This document shows, piece after piece, positions 33,657-43,031 of a stretch of 64,000 nucleotides of DNA (the first letter of the stretch is position 1; every line of letters begins with the position of its first letter). The translations under genes and the position numbers were made by a program. The stretch is taken from positions 1 through 64,000 of the forward strand of contig JANQLK010000042.1 of NCBI GenBank assembly GCA_028280615.1. The letters are read 5' to 3'. Below the pieces are notes generated by a model. The model saw only the letters and a program-made list of their open reading frames with translations, searched no databases and was not told the DNA's origin. The stretch comes from Woeseiaceae bacterium. GTDB lineage: Bacteria; Pseudomonadota; Gammaproteobacteria; Steroidobacterales; Woeseiaceae.

Positions 33657-35246
33657 ATGCCCCCAGCACCCTCGGCCAGGCCGAACGAAACACGTATCAC
33701 CCGTTTCCTGCACGTCGTCGAGTGGCTCGGCAACGCACTGCCGCACCCGGTAACGCTGTTTGCGCTGTTCGCGACCGGCGTCGTCGTACTGTCGGGCATC
33801 CTCGGCTACTTCGAGATCGCCGTCGTCGATCCGCGGCCCGAAGGCGCCAGGGGCCGCGCCGAGAACGGCATGATCGAGGTCGTGAGCCTCTTGAACGCCG
33901 AGGGCCTGAGGATGATCGTCCTCAACCTTGTCCGGAACTTCGTCGAGTTCGCGCCGCTCGGCACGGTACTCGTGGCGCTGCTGGGCGTCGGCGTGGCCGA
34001 ACGCTCGGGCTGGCTCACGGCGGTCATTCGCGGCATGGTGCTCAAGGCGCCGCCGAGTCTCGTCACGGTCATCATCGTGCTTGCCGGCGTGCTTTCGAAT
34101 ACGGCCTCGGAGATGGGCTACGTCGTGCTCGTGCCGCTCGCCGCGGTCGTGTTTCTCGCCCTGGGCCGGCATCCGCTCGCGGGCCTCGCAGCGGCGTTCG
34201 CAGGTGTTTCAGGCGGCTACAGCGCCAACCTGCTGATCGGCACGGTCGATCCCCTGCTGTCGGGCATCACGACCGAGGCGGCGCGGCTGATCGATCCGGG
34301 CTACGAGGTCGATGTCAGCGCCAACTGGTATTTCATGATCGCGAGCACGTTCCTGATTACCGTCGTCGGCAGCTTCATCAGCTTAAAGATCGTCGAGCCC
34401 TCGCTCGGCGAATACACCGATACGCCCGAAGACCTCGGCGACGAGGAACAACAACGCATGGACCCGCTGTCGGCCGAAGAGAAGCGCGGTCTGTGGCACA
34501 CCCTCTGGGCAACCGTCCTGTTCGCAGCCCTCATGGTCGTCCTCGTCGTGCCCGAGGGCGCCATCCTGCGCAACCAGGCGACGGGCGGCGTCGCGGGTTC
34601 GCCATTCCTGCGCGGCATCGTCGCGATCATCTTCGTCTACTTCCTCATGGTCGGTGTCGTTTACGGCCGCGTGGTCGGGACGATCAGGAACGACCGTGAC
34701 GTCATCAATGCCATGGCGCACGCGATGAGCACGCTCGGCCTGTACATCGCGCTCGTGTTTTTCGCCGCGCAGTTCGTGAAGTTCTTCGGCTGGACCAACC
34801 TGGGATCGATCACGGCCGTGGCCGGTGCCACGTTCCTCAAGAACATCGGCTTCACGGGGCCGGTGCTGTTCTTCCTGTTCATTCTCGTCTGTGCGTTCAT
34901 CAACCTGATGCTCGGCTCGGCCTCGGCGCAGTGGGCCGTGACGGCGCCGATCTTCGTGCCGATGCTCATGCTGCTCGGCTACTCTCCGGAGGTGATCCAG
35001 GCCGCCTATCGCATCGGCGACTCGAGTACCAACATCATCACGCCGATGATGAGCTACTTCGGGCTGATCATGGCCTTTGTTGCGCGCTACGTGCCCAAGG
35101 CGGGTGTCGGGACGCTGATCGCGATGATGTTGCCGTACTCGGTCGCCTTCATCGTGCTCTGGTCGATCTTCTTCTTCACCTGGACGTTCGTGCTCGGCCT
35201 GCCGGTCGGGCCCGCCTCACCGACGTACTACTCCGTCGGCGCATGA
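33657..35246 (+). CDS. AbgT family transporter
   Basis: Inner-membrane transporter of 529 residues related to AbgT, which imports p-aminobenzoyl-glutamate, and MtrF, which exports sulfonamides. About eleven helices are visible. Hallmarks are VVEWLGNALPHPVTLFALF at the N-terminus, VLSNTASEMGYVVLVPLAAVVF, the re-entrant GVSGGYSANLLIGTVDPLL and near the end RIGDSSTNIITPMMSYFGLIMAF. The ATG behind GAGGGAACACGAGAAA is chosen; an in-frame ATG lies ten codons upstream. Substrate unproven; the divergently placed M20 peptidase nearby is a typical partner type in abgAB-abgT loci. Confidence 0.93.
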   Translation: MPPAPSARPNETRITRFLHVVEWLGNALPHPVTLFALFATGVVVLSGILGYFEIAVVDPRPEGARGRAENGMIEVVSLLNAEGLRMIVLNLVRNFVEFAPLGTVLVALLGVGVAERSGWLTAVIRGMVLKAPPSLVTVIIVLAGVLSNTASEMGYVVLVPLAAVVFLALGRHPLAGLAAAFAGVSGGYSANLLIGTVDPLLSGITTEAARLIDPGYEVDVSANWYFMIASTFLITVVGSFISLKIVEPSLGEYTDTPEDLGDEEQQRMDPLSAEEKRGLWHTLWATVLFAALMVVLVVPEGAILRNQATGGVAGSPFLRGIVAIIFVYFLMVGVVYGRVVGTIRNDRDVINAMAHAMSTLGLYIALVFFAAQFVKFFGWTNLGSITAVAGATFLKNIGFTGPVLFFLFILVCAFINLMLGSASAQWAVTAPIFVPMLMLLGYSPEVIQAAYRIGDSSTNIITPMMSYFGLIMAFVARYVPKAGVGTLIAMMLPYSVAFIVLWSIFFFTWTFVLGLPVGPASPTYYSVGA

Positions 35247-35263
35247 GTGGACGGGGCCGTCGT

Positions 35264-35509
35264 TCAGGCCAGCATTACTTTTATGGATCGCCACGCGATC
35301 GCGTCGCCTTCCAGGACCTCGAACGAGCGATCGACCGGAGCGGTCAGGCCGTAGACGTCGTAGGCCGTGCGTGAGCGCAGCCGTTCGGATCGGCCGACGG
35401 GTTCGATTCGCTCGGACTTCGGCGCGGCCGCCACGCCGTCCGGGACTGCCAGAACGCCGGCGCTTGCGAGCAGGATCAGGCCGTAGATCGGGGTGAGTAT
35501 CGATTTCAC
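35264..35509 (-). CDS. Small secreted hypothetical protein
   Basis: An 81-residue product with a signal peptide (SILTPIYGLILLASAGVLAVPDGVAAA, cleavage near residue 28) and a charged mature part (KSERIEPVGRSERLRSRTAYDVYGLTAPVDRSFEVLEGDAIAW). No family recognised. The start is a GTG with AGAGGGGCGCCA directly upstream. It lies convergently after the AbgT gene, which ends 18 bases away. Confidence 0.6.
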   Translation of the reverse strand: MKSILTPIYGLILLASAGVLAVPDGVAAAPKSERIEPVGRSERLRSRTAYDVYGLTAPVDRSFEVLEGDAIAWRSIKVMLA

Positions 35510-35655
35510 TGGCGCCCCTCTTGTTGTTGTTGTGGCGACACGAGCATTGCTTGCCCTGTCAGGGTATCGTCGTCGCGCGGCCGTCTGGCCGGTTATTGAC
35601 ATAAACTTCGAGTTTTTTGGCCGGCTGCGAGTGTCGTGAGGATTGCAGATCGGCC

Positions 35656-37005
35656 TCAGCCGCCAGGCAAGTCGTTCCACCCAGACAGCGTCTGCACGAG
35701 GACGGCGACAAGCCGCACGAGATCGTCGATATCGACCCACTCGTTCGGACCGTAGAAGTTGCCGCCGACCGATCCGATGCCGTAGGCCGGGACGCCGAGC
35801 AGGCGGATCGGATAGCGGATATCGCCGGCGTAGTGATTGGGGTAAGCCTTGGGCGCGTTGCCCGTAACGTCTTCGATCGACGCGCGCAGGATCCGGCTCG
35901 GCGGCGAATCCCAGTCCGCCGCGCCCGGGTTCGTGCGATAGCCGATCGGCCGGAGCGAGACTTCGAACGCGCGTCGGCCGTCACCGAGTGTTTCCGCGTG
36001 CGCCTTTGCGGCCGTCGACGCCGCGCCCAGCAGTCCGCGCCAGGTGTGCTCGCCCGTAAACTTGAGCCGGATCTTCGCGCTTGCCGTGTCGGCTACCGAG
36101 CCGATGCGATCGCCGGCATCGAGTATGCCGACATTGACGCCGACGTCGCGAAACGCGGTTTCCTCGAGGTGCCGGATCAACGAAACGATGGCGCCCAGCG
36201 CGTCCCCGCCCTCGGCCCACGCCGACGAATCGGGACTGCCGATCTCCATGGGTGCGCCGCGCCAGCCGCGAACCGTAAGCTCGAGATCGAGGATGCCCTG
36301 CACCGCGTTTTTGATGTCCTCGAGCCCGCGGCCGGTTTCGGCCGGGTGTACGTAGAGCACGCCGCCAATGCCGTGCTCGGTCCGGCTCAGACGATCGAAG
36401 ATCGGCAGGCTGCCACGGCTGCCGCCGCCCTTGCCGTGCAGGCTCATGACAACGGGCAGCGTCTCGCCTTCGGCCGCGAGTATCCGCGCGGCGATCAGCA
36501 TCGCTGCCACGCCGCCCTTGTCGTCGGCCGTGCCCAGGCCGTACAGCCTCGAGTCGCGGGCCTCGAGCCTCAGTGGCTCGGTGTTCCAGCCATCGTCCAT
36601 GCTGTGGCTGTCGATGTGCGAGAACATCGCGTAGCGCCGCGCCGCGTGCTCCTCGGGCCAGCCGATGACGTTCACGAACGGCCCGTCGCCGGGCGGGCTC
36701 GGCGGCATGTACTCGGCATGTGTCTCGAAAGCGCTCGGCCGGTCCGCAGACTTTTCGATGCGATACGGCAAGGACTCGAGAAATGCCGTCACGACCGCCT
36801 GCGCGTCTCGCGCCGTCTCGCCCGAAAGGCTCTGTATGGATACGAGCTCGTCGAGGAGTTCGACGAGCTCGGCCCGCTCCGCCGACGCGAGTTCGAGGGC
36901 CCGCCCCCCGGGCAGCGCCGCCCGGGTGGAGCCCAGGGCGGCGAACGACGCCGCACCGCCCAGGAAAGCCCGCCGGGATAATCCCGCACACTTGCCAGCC
37001 GCCAT
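35656..37005 (-). CDS. M20 family metallopeptidase with Tat signal
   Basis: A 449-residue zinc peptidase or deacylase predicted to be exported folded: SRRAFLGGAASFAALG at residues 10-25 is a twin-arginine signal. Catalytic features are the first metal ligand in FSHIDSHSMDDGW, Asp in YGLGTADDKGGVAAMLIAA, and the conserved glycine-rich region after it (SLHGKGGGSRG). The usual HGHxDVVP is changed to FSHIDSHS and the EEE catalytic pair is not evident in MSLHGKGGG, so activity may differ from the family. AAGGGGAAG precedes the ATG. It is divergent from the AhpD-like gene across a large palindrome. Confidence 0.82.
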   Translation of the reverse strand: MAAGKCAGLSRRAFLGGAASFAALGSTRAALPGGRALELASAERAELVELLDELVSIQSLSGETARDAQAVVTAFLESLPYRIEKSADRPSAFETHAEYMPPSPPGDGPFVNVIGWPEEHAARRYAMFSHIDSHSMDDGWNTEPLRLEARDSRLYGLGTADDKGGVAAMLIAARILAAEGETLPVVMSLHGKGGGSRGSLPIFDRLSRTEHGIGGVLYVHPAETGRGLEDIKNAVQGILDLELTVRGWRGAPMEIGSPDSSAWAEGGDALGAIVSLIRHLEETAFRDVGVNVGILDAGDRIGSVADTASAKIRLKFTGEHTWRGLLGAASTAAKAHAETLGDGRRAFEVSLRPIGYRTNPGAADWDSPPSRILRASIEDVTGNAPKAYPNHYAGDIRYPIRLLGVPAYGIGSVGGNFYGPNEWVDIDDLVRLVAVLVQTLSGWNDLPGG

Positions 37006-37046
37006 TCGCTTCCCCTTCGTTCGATCCCGATCCAGACGCCGTATAT

Positions 37047-37211
37047 TAGCCCGCATCCGTCACCGATTCGCGGGATGATCGGGCAGGATTTTGTTTGCTC
37101 AAGGGTTTTTCCGAAGGCGCGCAATACTCACTGTATTGCCAACTGAGGAAAAAGTCTTGAGCAAACAAAAGACAAGCGAGGGCCCGTGTAATCGGTGGCG
37201 GATGCGGGCTA
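37047..37211. repeat. 165-bp three-tier palindromic element
   Basis: Outer arms 37047-37068 and 37190-37211 pair at 21 of 22 positions and each ends in TA. Inner arms 37089-37112 and 37147-37170 pair at 22 of 24 positions. The tip GCAATAC-TCACT-GTATTGC (37121-37139) is a perfect 7-bp hairpin. The whole region can fold on itself. It sits in the divergent promoter region between the M20 and AhpD-like genes, with no gene inside. Terminal sequences differ from the 16809 family. Likely a MITE- or REP-type element. Confidence 0.75.
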
Positions 37212-37416
37212 GAGCCCGCCGCCGGGGTTGCCGTTCATACGGATGCAGATTCCTTTGAGACGCCGATGCCGCGGACCGGGGCCCCGAACAGGCGAACGCA
37301 TATCCACGCGGCATCGGGCGCATGGTACTCTGCGCGACTCTGACATTATTCGCGACGCGCGGCCGCCCGGCCTGCGCGTCATGACCATCCTCAATCCAAG
37401 CGGAGGCAGGCTTTCC

Positions 37417-38400
37417 ATGAGCATTATCCCGGCGACGTCCAACGATCCGATTGGCGCGGCGGCCCTCCTCAGCCACGCCGATCCGGCCGAACTCGAACGA
37501 TTCGTAACTCTCGAGGATGCCGTCTGGGGACAGACGACGCTTGCACCGGCGATCATCGAGTCGGTGCGGCTGCACTGCGCCAAGATTCGCGGCTGCGAAT
37601 TCTGCGCGGCGGTTCGCTACAAGCCCGCGATCGACGACGGGCTGTCGGAGGACCAGGTCGCTCGTCTGGGCACGGAACAGGCCCGTGACGGCTTCTCGGC
37701 CGGGCAGGCGGCTGCGCTGACACTCGCCGATCACTTCCTGCGCGATCCGCGCAAACCGGACCCGGCGCGGGCCGCCGAGATCGCGTCCGCGCTCGGAACG
37801 TCCGGCGTCGTCGAAGTCCTCATCGCCTGCGGCGCGTTCGCTTCGGCCGACCTCCGTATCGCACTCGGCGAGAATCGGGAACCGAACGGCGACCACGTCT
37901 TCGACCGCGCCGGCGTCGGACACGGGCATCGGTCGCAATCGACGGATTGGCCAACCCTCGACGGTCCCGTCCTCGACACGGGCACGACGTTCGACGACGT
38001 CGCCCCGGCGCTGGCACGGCCGCTCGTGGCCCGCACCGAGGTACTGTGGTCCGGTAAGGACGTCGAGCCGAAACTGATCGCCGCGTGCGTTGTGCGCAGT
38101 GCCCAGCTACTGGGCGTTGGCGACGACGATGCCGTTTTGCGGTACCTCGTGCCGCCGCGCGCCGCGGAACTCGCCGATCCGGCCGACGCGCGCGACTGGC
38201 CGCGCTGGAGCGATCCGTTCGAGCGCGCCGTGCTGTCGCTCGCGGAGCAGATCTGGATGGATCCGGCCGGCGTCGATGACGACATGGTTGCGCCGCTCGA
38301 GCGCGCGCTCGGCGCCGACGGGCTGATTCGCGTCGCATGGAACCTGATTTTTATCGGCCAGTTGCATCGGCTGGCGCTGGTTCTGCATCGCGATCGCTAG
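37417..38400 (+). CDS. AhpD-like / carboxymuconolactone decarboxylase-fold protein
   Basis: A 327-residue helical protein that looks like two fused AhpD-type domains. The first contains LAPAIIESVRLHCAKIRGCEFCAAVRYKPAI (about residues 40-70) with a CxxC pair (CEFC) as in AhpD, but the histidine that normally follows four residues later is replaced, so peroxidase-reductase activity is doubtful. The second half (about residues 190-325) repeats the fold without cysteines. GGAGGCAGGCTTTCC precedes the chosen ATG; an upstream ATG adds 12 residues. No operon partners. Confidence 0.78.
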   Translation: MSIIPATSNDPIGAAALLSHADPAELERFVTLEDAVWGQTTLAPAIIESVRLHCAKIRGCEFCAAVRYKPAIDDGLSEDQVARLGTEQARDGFSAGQAAALTLADHFLRDPRKPDPARAAEIASALGTSGVVEVLIACGAFASADLRIALGENREPNGDHVFDRAGVGHGHRSQSTDWPTLDGPVLDTGTTFDDVAPALARPLVARTEVLWSGKDVEPKLIAACVVRSAQLLGVGDDDAVLRYLVPPRAAELADPADARDWPRWSDPFERAVLSLAEQIWMDPAGVDDDMVAPLERALGADGLIRVAWNLIFIGQLHRLALVLHRDR

Positions 38401-38825
38401 CGGGCTGCCGGCGCCGCGCCCGCGGGCGCCTTGCTTCGCGAAATGCGGCGATCACGGCGCAGGGCAAAGAAGCCCGCCGGCGCCAGGCGAACGACGAGTA
38501 ACAACGGGTCGCCGCGATTTTCAATAGCTTACGAGCATCGCTCGCGTATTTCGGCAGCTTATGTTCAATCGCCTGCCGCGCGTTTCTTGCTGCGCAGGCG
38601 GACGTCTGCCAGCCCGTGTTTCAACAGATTTTCGCGAGTGGAAATAGCGCCGTGTTTGGGCTAAGTTGACCAGCGTAGTCGCCGGCAGCTCCACGCCAAC
38701 CGAATAATAAGAGAGCGCCGCGTCTTAATCTGTAGATACAGTTGACGTTCGAACCCGGGTAAAGAGTACCCCGGTTCGCTCGACTCCCGTATTTGCGCGA
38801 TAACGAAACGCATAAGGGGAAATTC
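38401..38825. other. Gene-free leader region of the subtilase gene
   Basis: About 425 bases with no supported gene. Near its end a hairpin at 38750-38778 (CGAACCCGGGTA / TACCCCGGTTCG, one mismatch, 5-base loop) lies 47 bases before the subtilase start and would be in the mRNA leader. AAGGGGA lies 5 bases before the ATG. Confidence 0.5.
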
Positions 38826-41800
38826 ATGTCTAAACCAGAAAAGCACGTCCGATCACGCATCGGCGGGCTCGTCGTCGGTGCTCTGATCGGCACGTGTACG
38901 ATGGGCTCCGCGCTTGCGCAGGATCGAGCGGCGATGACCAGCGCCTCGAAGTACGAGTCGCTGAAGCTTGCCGCACCGGAGTACACGAACATCGGCGGCA
39001 TCGCCAATCCGATGGCCAAGCTGAGCCCGGGGCTCGAGCAGTATGTCGGCCGCATGCAGGTCGTCGTCCGGCTCAACACGCCGTCGGTCGGCCAGCTCGG
39101 CGCCAGCGATGCCGGCTCGCGCATGAGCCACAAGGTGAACATCGACTCGGAGCAGGCCGCGCTGATCTCGCGACTGCGCGCCGCGGCACCCGACATGGAG
39201 GTGCTCGCGCAGACGCAGGTCGTCCTGAACGCCGTGTTCGTCGAACTCGACGCGGCCGCGCTGCCCGATATCGCCGCCGATTTCGCGGTTTCGCGCATCG
39301 CGCCGGTCGGTCACTACGAACTCGACCTGAGCGAGACGGTGCCTTACATCGGCGCCAGCGCTGTTCAGGACCTGGGCTTTGACGGCGACGGTATTCGCGT
39401 TGCCGTGCTCGACAGCGGCGTTGACTACACGCACGCCGACCTGGGTGGCTCGGGCGATCCCGCTGACTACGTTGCCAACGACGGCACGATCATCGAGCCC
39501 GGCACGTTCCCGACCGCCAAGGTCGTCGACGGCTTCGATTTCCTCGGCAACCAGTGGCCGAACGGCCCGGTTCTGCCGGACCCGGACCCGCTCGACGACC
39601 TGGCCCTGACGCCCGGCGCCTTCGCCGGCCACGGCACTCACGTCGCCGACATCATTGCGGGCCAGAACGGCGTTGCGCCCGGCGCGAGCATCGTCGCCGT
39701 CAAGGTCTGCGCGTCGCTCGCCTCGTCCTGTAACGGTGTCGCCCTGATCAACGGCATGGAGTTCTCGGTCGACCCGAACGGCGACGGCGATCCGTCCGAT
39801 GGGGTGGACATCATCAACATGTCGCTGGGCGCCAACTACGGCCAGGCGTTTGACGACGACCTGTCTGCTGCCGTAGACGCGGCCACGGCCGTCGGCGTGC
39901 TGACCGTATCGTCCGCGGGCAACTGCGGCGACCTGCCCTACTGCACGGGCACGCCGTCGTCGGCGCCGACCGCTCTCGCGGTCGCGCAGACGCAGGTACC
40001 GTCCGCTGTCGGCTTCTCCATGAACGTCGTTCAACCGGCTGCCGATGCCGGCCTGTACGACGCCGTCAAGTACCCCTGGACACCCGATCCGGCAGCGTTG
40101 CTGCAGGCCGAGGTCGTCTACGGCGATGTCGACGGTGACAACCAGAACGGTTGCGCGCCCTATGACGGCGACTTTACGGGCAGGATCATTCTTGCAGACC
40201 GCGGTGGGTGCTTCTTCAGCGACAAGGTACAGAACGCCGAAGCTGCCGGCGCCATCGTCGGCATCGTGGGCCTCGTCGCCCCGGGCGCTCCGTTCCCGGG
40301 CGGATTCGGCCAGGGCGATCTGCCGACGATTCCCGGTTTCAATATCAGCCAGGCTGACGCGGACATTCTTCGCAACGCAATTGCCGCGGGCGACGTGGCC
40401 GAGGTCGCGTTCGGGCCCGAATTCACGGAATCGCTGCTAGGCTTCACGGTCAGCAGCACGGCGCGCGGTCCGGACATGTCCTTCAACGCCATCAAGCCGG
40501 AGATCGGCGCGCCGGGCGCCTCGGTTTCCGCCGAGGTCGCGACGGGCACGTTGCGCGGGACTTTCGGCGGCACTTCCGGTGCCAGCCCGATGGTTGCAGG
40601 CTCTGCCGCTCTGCTGCTCGAGGCCTGCCTCGATGGTCAGGCGCCGCCGAGCAAGGGCAAGGGCAAGGGCAAACGCAGAGGCGGCAAGAAACGCTGTGAT
40701 CCGCTCGAGATCAAGGCCCGCCTCATGAACACGGGCTTCCGCGACATTCTCAGCGATACGACGGGCGGCCTCGCCGAAATCACGCGCATCGGCGGCGGCG
40801 AAGTCCGCGCCGACTCGGCGCTCTCGACGAACTTCATCGCCTACTCGAGCGACGACGATCAGCCGTCCATCGGCCTGGGCGTAGTCGATGTCGCCGAGAA
40901 GACGACGATCGAGCGCGAAATCGAGGTCGTCAATCTGTCCAGACGTGGTGTCCTGGCGCGTATCACGCCGACCTTCCGCTTCGACGATGCCGCGGCCAGC
41001 GGCGCGGTTGACGTCGATGTCAGAAGCTTGATCGGTGTCGGCAGGGGCCGTTCGCGGGAGTTCGACATCAAATTCACGATCGATCCGGCTGCGCTCGGCG
41101 GCAATTTCATGACCTCGGGCGTCGAAGGCAACAGCGCCGCCAACCTGTCCGCGATGGAGTTCGATGGCTACCTGCTGCTGAACGATGTCAGGAAGGGCAC
41201 CGAGGTTGCGCTGCCGTGGCACATCGTGGCGCGCAAGGTCGCCAAGGTCGATCCGGCAAGCGATTCGCTCGCGGGCGGGGGATTCCCGGAATCGATCTCG
41301 CTCAGCAACGACGGAGCGGGCATCGCCCAGAACGATGCGTACTCGATCATCGCGCTGTCCGACGAGATGCCTCGCGGCGAACGCGGCCAGCAGTCACCGA
41401 TACCGGACATCCGTGCCGTCGGTGTCACGACGATTCCGGTGCCAGCCGGCGTTTGTTCGGGAGCTGACTCGTTCCTCTGGGTGTTCGCAATCAACACCTG
41501 GGACCGGCAGACGCATCTCGTGCCCGTCAGCCACCAGATCGGCCTCGACATCGATCGTGACGGCACGCCGGACTTCACCGTGCTGAACCGTGACGTCACG
41601 TTCAACAACGTCACGGACGGCCGCCAGTTGAGCTGGGTGCTCGACGAGTCGACGGGCGCCGCCGGTGCTTTCTTCTTCGCGGAGCACGGCACCAATACGG
41701 GTAACACGGCGTTGACGATCTGCGCCGAGCAGATCGGCCTGTCGGCCGCAGACCTCGGCGCCACACCCGTGGACGTTACTGTGTTCGCACAGGACTTCTA

Positions 41801-42149
41801 CTACGGCGGCCCCGGCGACGAGATTGGCGGCATCACGATTACGCCGCTCGGCGAGCAGTACGTCGGCGTACCGTCAGGTGACATCGAGGGCAACGGCATC
41901 GGCGCGCTCGACGTGTTCGACTTCGGCGCGCTGCCGGGCAACTCGCCGGAGCTTGGCGTCATGCTGTTCACGAACGGCGATCGCGGCGCGGGCAACCGTG
42001 GCGCGGCGACCGAGGACACCGAGGCGCTGCTGCTCCTGGCGCCGGGCGTCGACGCACCGACGCCGCTCGATCCTGACGACGACGATGACGACGACTCGGA
42101 CTCCGATTCCGATGACGACTCTGACTCCGACTCCGACTCCGATGACTAG
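38826..42149 (+). CDS. Secreted S8 subtilisin-like protease with PA domain and acidic tail
   Basis: An 1107-residue exported serine protease. Signal peptide residues about 1-33 (ending SALAQ) are followed by an I9-like propeptide. The triad is visible as Asp196 (VAVLDSGVDYTH), His269 (GHGTHVADIIAG) and Ser584 (GGTSGASPMVAG). A protease-associated domain is inserted between His and Ser at about residues 410-530 (GRIILADRGGCFFSDKV). After the catalytic domain comes a lysine/glycine-rich patch (SKGKGKGKRRGGKKRC), beta-rich domains, and a final 26-residue run of Asp and Ser only. The tail may bind calcium or interact with a surface layer. A strong terminator follows. Confidence 0.92.
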   Translation: MSKPEKHVRSRIGGLVVGALIGTCTMGSALAQDRAAMTSASKYESLKLAAPEYTNIGGIANPMAKLSPGLEQYVGRMQVVVRLNTPSVGQLGASDAGSRMSHKVNIDSEQAALISRLRAAAPDMEVLAQTQVVLNAVFVELDAAALPDIAADFAVSRIAPVGHYELDLSETVPYIGASAVQDLGFDGDGIRVAVLDSGVDYTHADLGGSGDPADYVANDGTIIEPGTFPTAKVVDGFDFLGNQWPNGPVLPDPDPLDDLALTPGAFAGHGTHVADIIAGQNGVAPGASIVAVKVCASLASSCNGVALINGMEFSVDPNGDGDPSDGVDIINMSLGANYGQAFDDDLSAAVDAATAVGVLTVSSAGNCGDLPYCTGTPSSAPTALAVAQTQVPSAVGFSMNVVQPAADAGLYDAVKYPWTPDPAALLQAEVVYGDVDGDNQNGCAPYDGDFTGRIILADRGGCFFSDKVQNAEAAGAIVGIVGLVAPGAPFPGGFGQGDLPTIPGFNISQADADILRNAIAAGDVAEVAFGPEFTESLLGFTVSSTARGPDMSFNAIKPEIGAPGASVSAEVATGTLRGTFGGTSGASPMVAGSAALLLEACLDGQAPPSKGKGKGKRRGGKKRCDPLEIKARLMNTGFRDILSDTTGGLAEITRIGGGEVRADSALSTNFIAYSSDDDQPSIGLGVVDVAEKTTIEREIEVVNLSRRGVLARITPTFRFDDAAASGAVDVDVRSLIGVGRGRSREFDIKFTIDPAALGGNFMTSGVEGNSAANLSAMEFDGYLLLNDVRKGTEVALPWHIVARKVAKVDPASDSLAGGGFPESISLSNDGAGIAQNDAYSIIALSDEMPRGERGQQSPIPDIRAVGVTTIPVPAGVCSGADSFLWVFAINTWDRQTHLVPVSHQIGLDIDRDGTPDFTVLNRDVTFNNVTDGRQLSWVLDESTGAAGAFFFAEHGTNTGNTALTICAEQIGLSAADLGATPVDVTVFAQDFYYGGPGDEIGGITITPLGEQYVGVPSGDIEGNGIGALDVFDFGALPGNSPELGVMLFTNGDRGAGNRGAATEDTEALLLLAPGVDAPTPLDPDDDDDDDSDSDSDDDSDSDSDSDD

Positions 42150-42231
42150 CGCAGGCTAGTTGCACGGCCGGTGACGGCGGAACGATCGCCGTCACTGGCC
42201 ATCGGCTCGGCCGATAGCATCAAGCACGAAC

Positions 42232-42266
42232 GAGGGCCCCTTTCCGAAGGGGCCCTCTCTTTTTTT
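42232..42266 (+). terminator. Rho-independent terminator of the subtilase gene
   Basis: A perfect 11-bp stem GAGGGCCCCTT/AAGGGGCCCTC with loop TCCG is followed by TCTTTTTTT. It lies 83 bases after the subtilase stop. Confidence 0.92.
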
Positions 42267-42313
42267 AGGCAGGACGGTCTCGAAGCGGTCGGCCCGGCGT
42301 TGGCCGGACCGGC

Positions 42314-42850
42314 CTACATCCTGGGCGAATCGGGACCGCGGCAGAGTCTGAAGTAACCGTCCGCCGTTGCGCGGTAGTCGTAGCGGTCGCCGCCCAGGCC
42401 GATCACGACCTGGTAGCCGTCGACGATAGCCTGGGTATACATCTGCCCGGGCTCCGGGCAGCCGAGCGCGCCGCTGTTCCAGCGCCTCGCTTCGGCCTGG
42501 ACAACCTCCAGCGCGGCAGTGTCGGCACCGGATTGCTTCGCGACATCCGCGAGAATGGCGTCCACGAGTTCCCGCGGTGCTTCGCCGATCACGGGCTCCG
42601 CATCGCTCTCGGGAACGCGGTCCGGTTCGGGAATCTGATCCGCCTGCAGCCGACGGCGCACGTCGATGCGCTCCTCCCGACTCGTCGGCCTGTTCACGGG
42701 CTCGTCTACGGGCTCATCCGCGGATAACGCAGGCGGCGCGTCATCGCCGCTATCGGCACACGCCACGACAAACCAAAGCGGGACCAATAGCAGGCCACCC
42801 GCGATCCCCAGGCGGCCTCGTTGGCCGCCTCGTCTGCCTGTCATTGTCAT
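42314..42850 (-). CDS. Predicted lipoprotein
   Basis: A 178-residue product with a lipoprotein signal (GGLLLVPLWFVVAC, lipidated Cys about residue 31). An acidic low-complexity linker follows (about residues 32-90). The compact C-terminal domain is RRWNSGALGCPEPGQMYTQAIVDGYQVVIGLGGDRYDYRATADGYFRLC. That GxLGCPEPG...YTQA...GY.V pattern recurs in many bacterial secreted proteins of unknown function. CAGGAGA lies just before the ATG. Divergent from the MscS-family gene. Confidence 0.75.
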   Translation of the reverse strand: MTMTGRRGGQRGRLGIAGGLLLVPLWFVVACADSGDDAPPALSADEPVDEPVNRPTSREERIDVRRRLQADQIPEPDRVPESDAEPVIGEAPRELVDAILADVAKQSGADTAALEVVQAEARRWNSGALGCPEPGQMYTQAIVDGYQVVIGLGGDRYDYRATADGYFRLCRGPDSPRM

Positions 42851-42989
42851 GAATTCTCCTGTCCATATCGCTGGAAGCGCTCGTCCGTCGTCAATGACGC
42901 GAGCAAGCTTATCACTCGTAAACGCAGCGACAAGGAAGTCGGGGTCAGGGGTGGCCCGCCGGCCGGAACCGGCCAACCCGCAATTCACC

Positions 42990-42995
42990 TATAAT
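42990..42995 (+). promoter_or_regulatory. Perfect -10 hexamer upstream of the mechanosensitive channel gene
   Basis: TATAAT lies 37 bases before the ATG of the channel gene. No good -35 hexamer is visible at 16-18 bases upstream, so the promoter strength is uncertain. Called by eye. Confidence 0.4.
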
Positions 42996-43031
42996 CGCCT
43001 GCGCCGTTGCGAACAAGTCGGATCCTGCATC

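Noticed and set aside
42075..42146. Tandem short repeats that could be taken for a CRISPR-like or satellite array
   Set aside because: They are in-frame codons for the Asp/Ser tail of the subtilase, with no spacers.
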